Shown here one piece after another: positions 61,018 through 64,000 of a DNA stretch of 64,000 bases. The translations under genes were made by a program, and so were the position numbers. Each line of letters opens with the position of its first letter. The first letter of the stretch is position 1. Source of the DNA: CAVQJU01 sp963754955 (GTDB taxonomy: Bacteria > Acidobacteriota > Vicinamibacteria > Vicinamibacterales > CAVVIG01); the NCBI GenBank assembly GCA_963754955.1, contig CAVWHY010000012.1, positions 1,054,001-1,118,000 on the forward strand, in the 5' to 3' direction. The notes below the pieces were generated by a model, which saw nothing but the letters and a program-made list of their open reading frames with translations, did no database searches and had not been told where the DNA came from.

Positions 61018-61046
61018 GGCGGGCCTGAAGGCCTGCACTACTTCAG
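61018..61046 (-). repeat. 29-bp REP-like repeat, copy 2
   Basis: Exact inverse copy of 4019-4047. It includes the TAG stop of the minus-strand propeller gene (61038-61040), so the repeat supplies or abuts the gene's end. Confidence 0.6.
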
Positions 61047-62101
61047 TGGGCGATAGGCCAGCCGATCCGCGTTGAACGAGCCGAGCCACAGCTCGTCGCC
61101 CACCGGCATGGCGATCGCGGTGCCGGTAAACGCCGGCGTCGCAGGGCCGCGCGCCAGTTCCTTCACGGCCATCGTCTTCGGATCGATCGTCGCGGCGACG
61201 TAGCCGCGCGCGCACCTGATGCCTTCCTCGGTCTTCGGCGCGCCCCCGCATGCGGGCTCGTTGTCGATCATCCCGGCCGTGATCAGGCGGTTGTCGCTCG
61301 TCCAGCGCACGTTGTCGGGCCCGAACTCCGCCAGCTGCGCGGAGCGAAGCGGCTTGCCGGGATCGCTCCGCGCGAACGCGATGATGCGCTTCGTCGTCGT
61401 CGAGACGACGAAGAACTCGCGATCGTCCGGAGAGGTCTCGATGCCGTTGTTCGCCGACAGCTCGGTGCCGGGCAGCGCCTTGAACGCGGCGGAGCCGGGC
61501 GTCCACATGTAGACGGCGCCGGTGACGCGGCCGGCGAAGGCATCGGCGAATGTCTTGCCGGGCATGATGAGCACCGTCGCGAGCAGCGTGCCGTCCGTGA
61601 ATGCCGCGACGCTGTTCGCTTCGAGGCCGTTCGGCATGAGCACGCACCCCACCCATGTTGCGGAAGGTGCCGCGGCGCGCGAGTCCAGCTCGAACACTTC
61701 AATCGACTGCCGGCCGCCGTGGTTGGTGGCGTAGACGGTGTAGAGGCCGTTCTGGCGGGGCGGAGGCTCAGGCCGTGCAGGACCGCCTTCTCCGGGTCGA
61801 GCGGACCGGGACAACCCGCGAACTTCGTCCGGTCCGCGCGGGTCTTCGCTGCGCCGGCGGCGTACAGGTTCCGGGCGGTCTTCGCCCGCGTGTCCACGAG
61901 GTGCAATCCGCTGCCGGGCGCCATCCCGCTGGCAATCAGCCAGCGCGTGTTCGGAACGAGCACGAGGTCTTCCGGGTTGGGCACACCGCAGATGAACGCG
62001 AGTCCGCCGGACGGCGCGCACGACGCCGACTGCGCGCCGATGGAGATCGATCCGCCGCGCGCGGCGGCGACAAACGCAAAGATTACGAGCAGGCGCTTCA
62101 T
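61038..62101 (-). CDS. Exported SMP-30/six-bladed propeller-like protein, frameshifted
   Basis: About 350 residues from ATG 62101, signal peptide MKRLLVIFAFVAAARGGSIS. The first third, GLAFICGVPNPEDLVLVPN and TRWLIASGMAPGSGLHLVDT, is in one frame. Near 61770 the frame changes and continues GLYTVYATNHGGRQSIEVFE, LEANSVAAFTDGTLLATVLI and RRIIAFARSD-type blade ends, finishing AMPVGDELWLGSFNADRLAY. The HGGRQSIEVFE motif recalls paraoxonase/SMP-30 propellers. One indel explains the break. Confidence 0.75.
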
Positions 62102-62231
62102 AGGTGCATTCTCCGGCGCCCATCATACTTCCGCCGGATCAACTTCCTTACGCTGACCGGCCGCGCACCCAAGTAGAATGGCGGTCCACGCGCCAACCGG
62201 ACGGGAGCGAGCGCGAGGGAGGCTGAAACGT

Positions 62232-62567
62232 ATGGCGATTGGCATCTACTTCTCACCCCAGGCAATGTCGACGGCGCAGTATGACGAGTGCATCAGGTTG
62301 CTGAAGAAAGCCGGCGCCGGCAGCCCGTCAGGCCGGACCTACCACGCCGCGTTCGGCCCGCCGGACAAGCTGATGGTGTTCGACGTGTGGACGTCACAGT
62401 CGGCATTCGACAGGTTCGGGAAGACGCTCATGCCGATCCTTCAGCAGATCGGGCTCGATGCCGGAGAGCCGCACGTGATGCCGATGCACAAGATCATCGT
62501 GTCGGCCCCGAAAACGTCGCCGAAGAAGCGCGCCAAGACGGCTCCGGCGCGGCGACGGAAGCGATAG
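62232..62567 (+). CDS. ABM/dimeric alpha-beta-barrel-like small protein
   Basis: A 111-residue protein, ATG 62232. The fold pattern AIGIYFSPQAMSTAQYDECI, RLLKKAGAGSPSGRTYHAAF and KLMVFDVWTSQSAFDRFGKT is that of small ferredoxin-like alpha-beta-barrel proteins, such as putative antibiotic-biosynthesis monooxygenase-like and stress-responsive proteins. The C-terminal tail is basic (KTSPKKRAKTAPARRRKR). Function is unknown. Confidence 0.65.
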   Translation: MAIGIYFSPQAMSTAQYDECIRLLKKAGAGSPSGRTYHAAFGPPDKLMVFDVWTSQSAFDRFGKTLMPILQQIGLDAGEPHVMPMHKIIVSAPKTSPKKRAKTAPARRRKR

Positions 62568-62601
62568 AGAACCAACCGCGGTCAGCCCGGACAGACAGGC
62601 G

Positions 62602-63042
62602 TCAGAGCGACGAACGCCCTGTCTGACGGGAAACCTCGCAGAGCAACTCTCCGACGATCCGCGGCCGCGCGACGGCCGCGATATCGGCCTGGGAAATGAT
62701 TCCGGCGCAGCACCCGTTCTCGTCCACGACGGGTACGCGCCGGATCTGGTGTCCTTCCATCGTCGAAATGACATCCTCGAGTTGAGCATCAACCGGCACC
62801 GTGACGACCGGCGACGACATGCACGATTCAGCCGTATAGGCGCTCGGGTTCTTTCCCGCCGCCACGACCCGGCTCACGATGTCCCGATCCGTCACCACGC
62901 CGACAGGCTGGCTGGTGGCGTCCACGATCGGAATTTCTCCACAGTTGTTGTGAACCATCAGTGCGGCGACCTCATCGAGGGTCGTCGCTGGCGAGCAGCA
63001 GGCGGGGTTCGGCGTCATCACATCGCGGGCGAGCTTGGCCAT
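62602..63042 (-). CDS. Tandem CBS-domain protein
   Basis: A 146-residue protein; AGGAGGAAC just upstream of ATG 63042 fixes the start. Two CBS modules: DVMTPNPACCSPATTLDEVA to GVVTDRDIVSRVV, and SCMSSPVVTVPVDAQLEDVI to GIISQADIAAVA. The T/S-D-R-D and S-Q-A-D ends mark nucleotide-binding sites. Stand-alone CBS pairs sense AMP/ATP or NAD and often belong to universal-stress responses. The partner is not evident. Confidence 0.85.
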   Translation of the reverse strand: MAKLARDVMTPNPACCSPATTLDEVAALMVHNNCGEIPIVDATSQPVGVVTDRDIVSRVVAAGKNPSAYTAESCMSSPVVTVPVDAQLEDVISTMEGHQIRRVPVVDENGCCAGIISQADIAAVARPRIVGELLCEVSRQTGRSSL

Positions 63043-63194
63043 ATGTTCCTCCTCGGCGCCGATCCTGAAAGGTTGAGTCGGACCAGATGTTTTCTGCAAC
63101 AGACGATCCACCAGTCGGATGAGGTGTGCGGGCTTGGGCGCTGCGCGATTGATTCAGCCGGCAGCGCTACAATGCGGCGCCAGGCGGGTACCAG

Positions 63195-63617
63195 ATGCTG
63201 AAGATTGCAGGTGTGTTCGCGGCCGCGGCGTTGACGATGACGGCCGCTGCGCAGCCGAAACGGGTCGCGGCCTCGAGCAGCTGGGTGAAGCTGCCGGCGG
63301 CGGGCGAGGCGGGCGCGATGGCATTCGTCGCGATTGAAAACCCGACGATGTACGAAATTTACGTGGTGTCCGCAACCGCGGACGCGGCAGGAAAAGTCGA
63401 GCTTCGCGATGGCGGGCAGAGCGGCGACGCGCGCCTCAAGCCCGTGGAGTTCATCAGCGTGCCCGCGTACGGCCGCGTCGACATGGAGCCAGGTGGTCCG
63501 CACCTGATGCTGCTTGATTTGAAGCGGCCGCTGAAGGAAGGCGACAAAATCGGCCTGATGATCGCGACCGACAACGCCGGCACACTCGAAGTGGCGGCGG
63601 TCGTCCGCAAAGAGTAG
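63195..63617 (+). CDS. PCuAC-type periplasmic copper chaperone
   Basis: A 140-residue exported protein (signal MLKIAGVFAAAALTMTAAAQ). The mature part, AMAFVAIENPTMYEIYVVSA, KVELRDGGQSGDARLKPVEF and VDMEPGGPHLMLLDLKRPLK, matches DUF461/PCu(A)C. The copper ligands His and Met of HLM and Met of VDMEPGG are present, but the N-terminal H-M pair is absent (the usual NH-M is replaced by VELRDGGQ), so binding may be weaker. These chaperones supply Cu to cytochrome oxidase CuA. Confidence 0.75.
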   Translation: MLKIAGVFAAAALTMTAAAQPKRVAASSSWVKLPAAGEAGAMAFVAIENPTMYEIYVVSATADAAGKVELRDGGQSGDARLKPVEFISVPAYGRVDMEPGGPHLMLLDLKRPLKEGDKIGLMIATDNAGTLEVAAVVRKE

Positions 63618-63624
63618 GCGGAGA

Positions 63625-63643
63625 GCGGGGCTATCCGCCCCGC
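63625..63643. terminator. Hairpin after the copper chaperone gene
   Basis: Stem GCGGGGC (63625-63631) with GCCCCGC (63637-63643), loop TATCC, eight bases after the stop. It lies between two convergent genes and may serve both. Confidence 0.5.
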
Positions 63644-63669
63644 CCTGTGTCGTTGAGTGGGTTGCGCGA

Positions 63670-64000
63670 CTACTTCGCCGGCTCGGCGTTGAGGACCACC
63701 GCCTGCGTGTAGGTGACATCGATGCGATCGCCGACGGCGACGTTTTCGATGTTCTTCTTGTCCTGGACCTTCCGGGTGATCGTATGCCCGTCCGCTGTCG
63801 TGACGGTGATGGACGGCACCTTCGGGTCCACGGCTTTCACGGTCACGGTCCGCGTCTGCTGAGACGCGACCGCGCCACCCGGCACGGCCTGAGTGCGCCC
63901 GGCCGCCACCGTGTCACCAGTGCTGTTCGACGCCGCGCCCGGCTTGCGCAGCTGCAGGACGAGCGACTCGTGGTAGGTCAGCCTGATTTTGTCGCCGACC
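63670..64000 (-). CDS. Protein with repeated VGDxIxVTY modules, 5' end outside window
   Basis: The minus-strand frame is open to the window edge, so the start lies beyond 64000. Two similar modules are visible: VGDKIRLTYHESLVLQLRKP at the edge, and VGDRIDVTYTQAVVLNAEPA at the end, separated by TRTVTVKAVDPKVPSITVTT and ADGHTITRKVQDKKNIENVA. This is a beta-rich repeat protein, probably periplasmic. Function is unknown; the convergent copper chaperone gene may be coincidental. Confidence 0.65.
   Translation of the reverse strand, partial: VGDKIRLTYHESLVLQLRKPGAASNSTGDTVAAGRTQAVPGGAVASQQTRTVTVKAVDPKVPSITVTTADGHTITRKVQDKKNIENVAVGDRIDVTYTQAVVLNAEPAK

Noticed and set aside
1..64000. CRISPR arrays, rRNA genes and intact insertion sequences
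   Set aside because: No regularly spaced direct repeats, rRNA signatures or transposase-like proteins were seen by eye.

Overview
The window is GC-rich DNA with long, densely packed genes and almost no AT-rich islands. Its repertoire is secreted six-bladed beta-propellers, large esterases, DUF-type exported proteins, VOC and metallo-beta-lactamase enzymes, SYLF and KGG stress proteins and a cyclic glucan synthase. Together with short dyad repeats at gene ends, this resembles soil Acidobacteriota of the Vicinamibacteria type. That assignment is inference from family content; no marker gene here proves it. No rRNA, CRISPR array or intact insertion sequence was seen. There is one tRNA gene, tRNA-Ser(UGA) at 42349-42438, plus a 5' fragment of it.

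Layout. (1) 1-4.0 kb: a plus-strand operon of a beta-propeller protein (5' end outside the window), an ATP-grasp ligase, a diheme cytochrome c and two small exported proteins. (2) 4.2-14.7 kb: glucan metabolism, with GlgC (ADP-glucose synthesis), two small proteins and an 8.6 kb cyclic beta-1,2-glucan synthase gene. (3) 14.8-15.8 kb: three small stress-type proteins. (4) 16.0-25.0 kb, the most distinctive region: a compact plus-strand gas-vesicle locus (gvpJ, gvpA, gvpF/L, gvpG, gvpL/F, a third GvpA-family gene, a third gvpF/L, gvpK). Signalling genes are built into it: an NtrC-type sigma-54 activator first, a GAF-PAS-PAS histidine kinase and a CheY-like regulator in the middle, and a second CheY-like regulator at the end. 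Genes overlap or abut, so vesicle assembly and two-component signalling are probably co-transcribed. (5) 25-29 kb: ferritin-like, SYLF and outer-membrane proteins on the minus strand, and an Ig-like lipoprotein on the plus strand. (6) 29-40 kb: secreted or hydrolytic enzymes, including a phosphotriesterase-like hydrolase, a BNR sialidase-like protein, a NAPE-PLD-like MBL enzyme, a VOC protein, an alpha/beta-hydrolase fused to SMP-30, and a methyltransferase. (7) 39.6-42.4 kb: a scar-like region with a FAD monooxygenase pseudogene, three diverged copies of one intergenic repeat, the tRNA-Ser fragment, very small genes and the intact tRNA-Ser. (8) 42.5-64 kb: MBL hydrolase, a tandem pair of exported proteins, tannase, NHL protein, OsmC, SDR, LLM flavoenzyme, beta-helix protein, carboxylesterase, HtrA, remnants of two T4 gp19-like tail-tube genes, an A-type Fe-S carrier, a CBS protein and a PCuAC copper chaperone.

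A caution for any user: many genes carry one- or two-base frameshifts while the protein sequence stays well conserved on both sides. Affected genes lie near 2.8-3.0, 5.7, 7.1-10.9, 31.3-31.7, 44.5, 48.1, 50.05, 59.3 and 61.8 kb. The 11-29 kb section is nearly clean. The pattern looks more like indel errors in the assembly than wholesale gene decay. The FAD monooxygenase and the tail-tube pair differ because they lack internal sequence.
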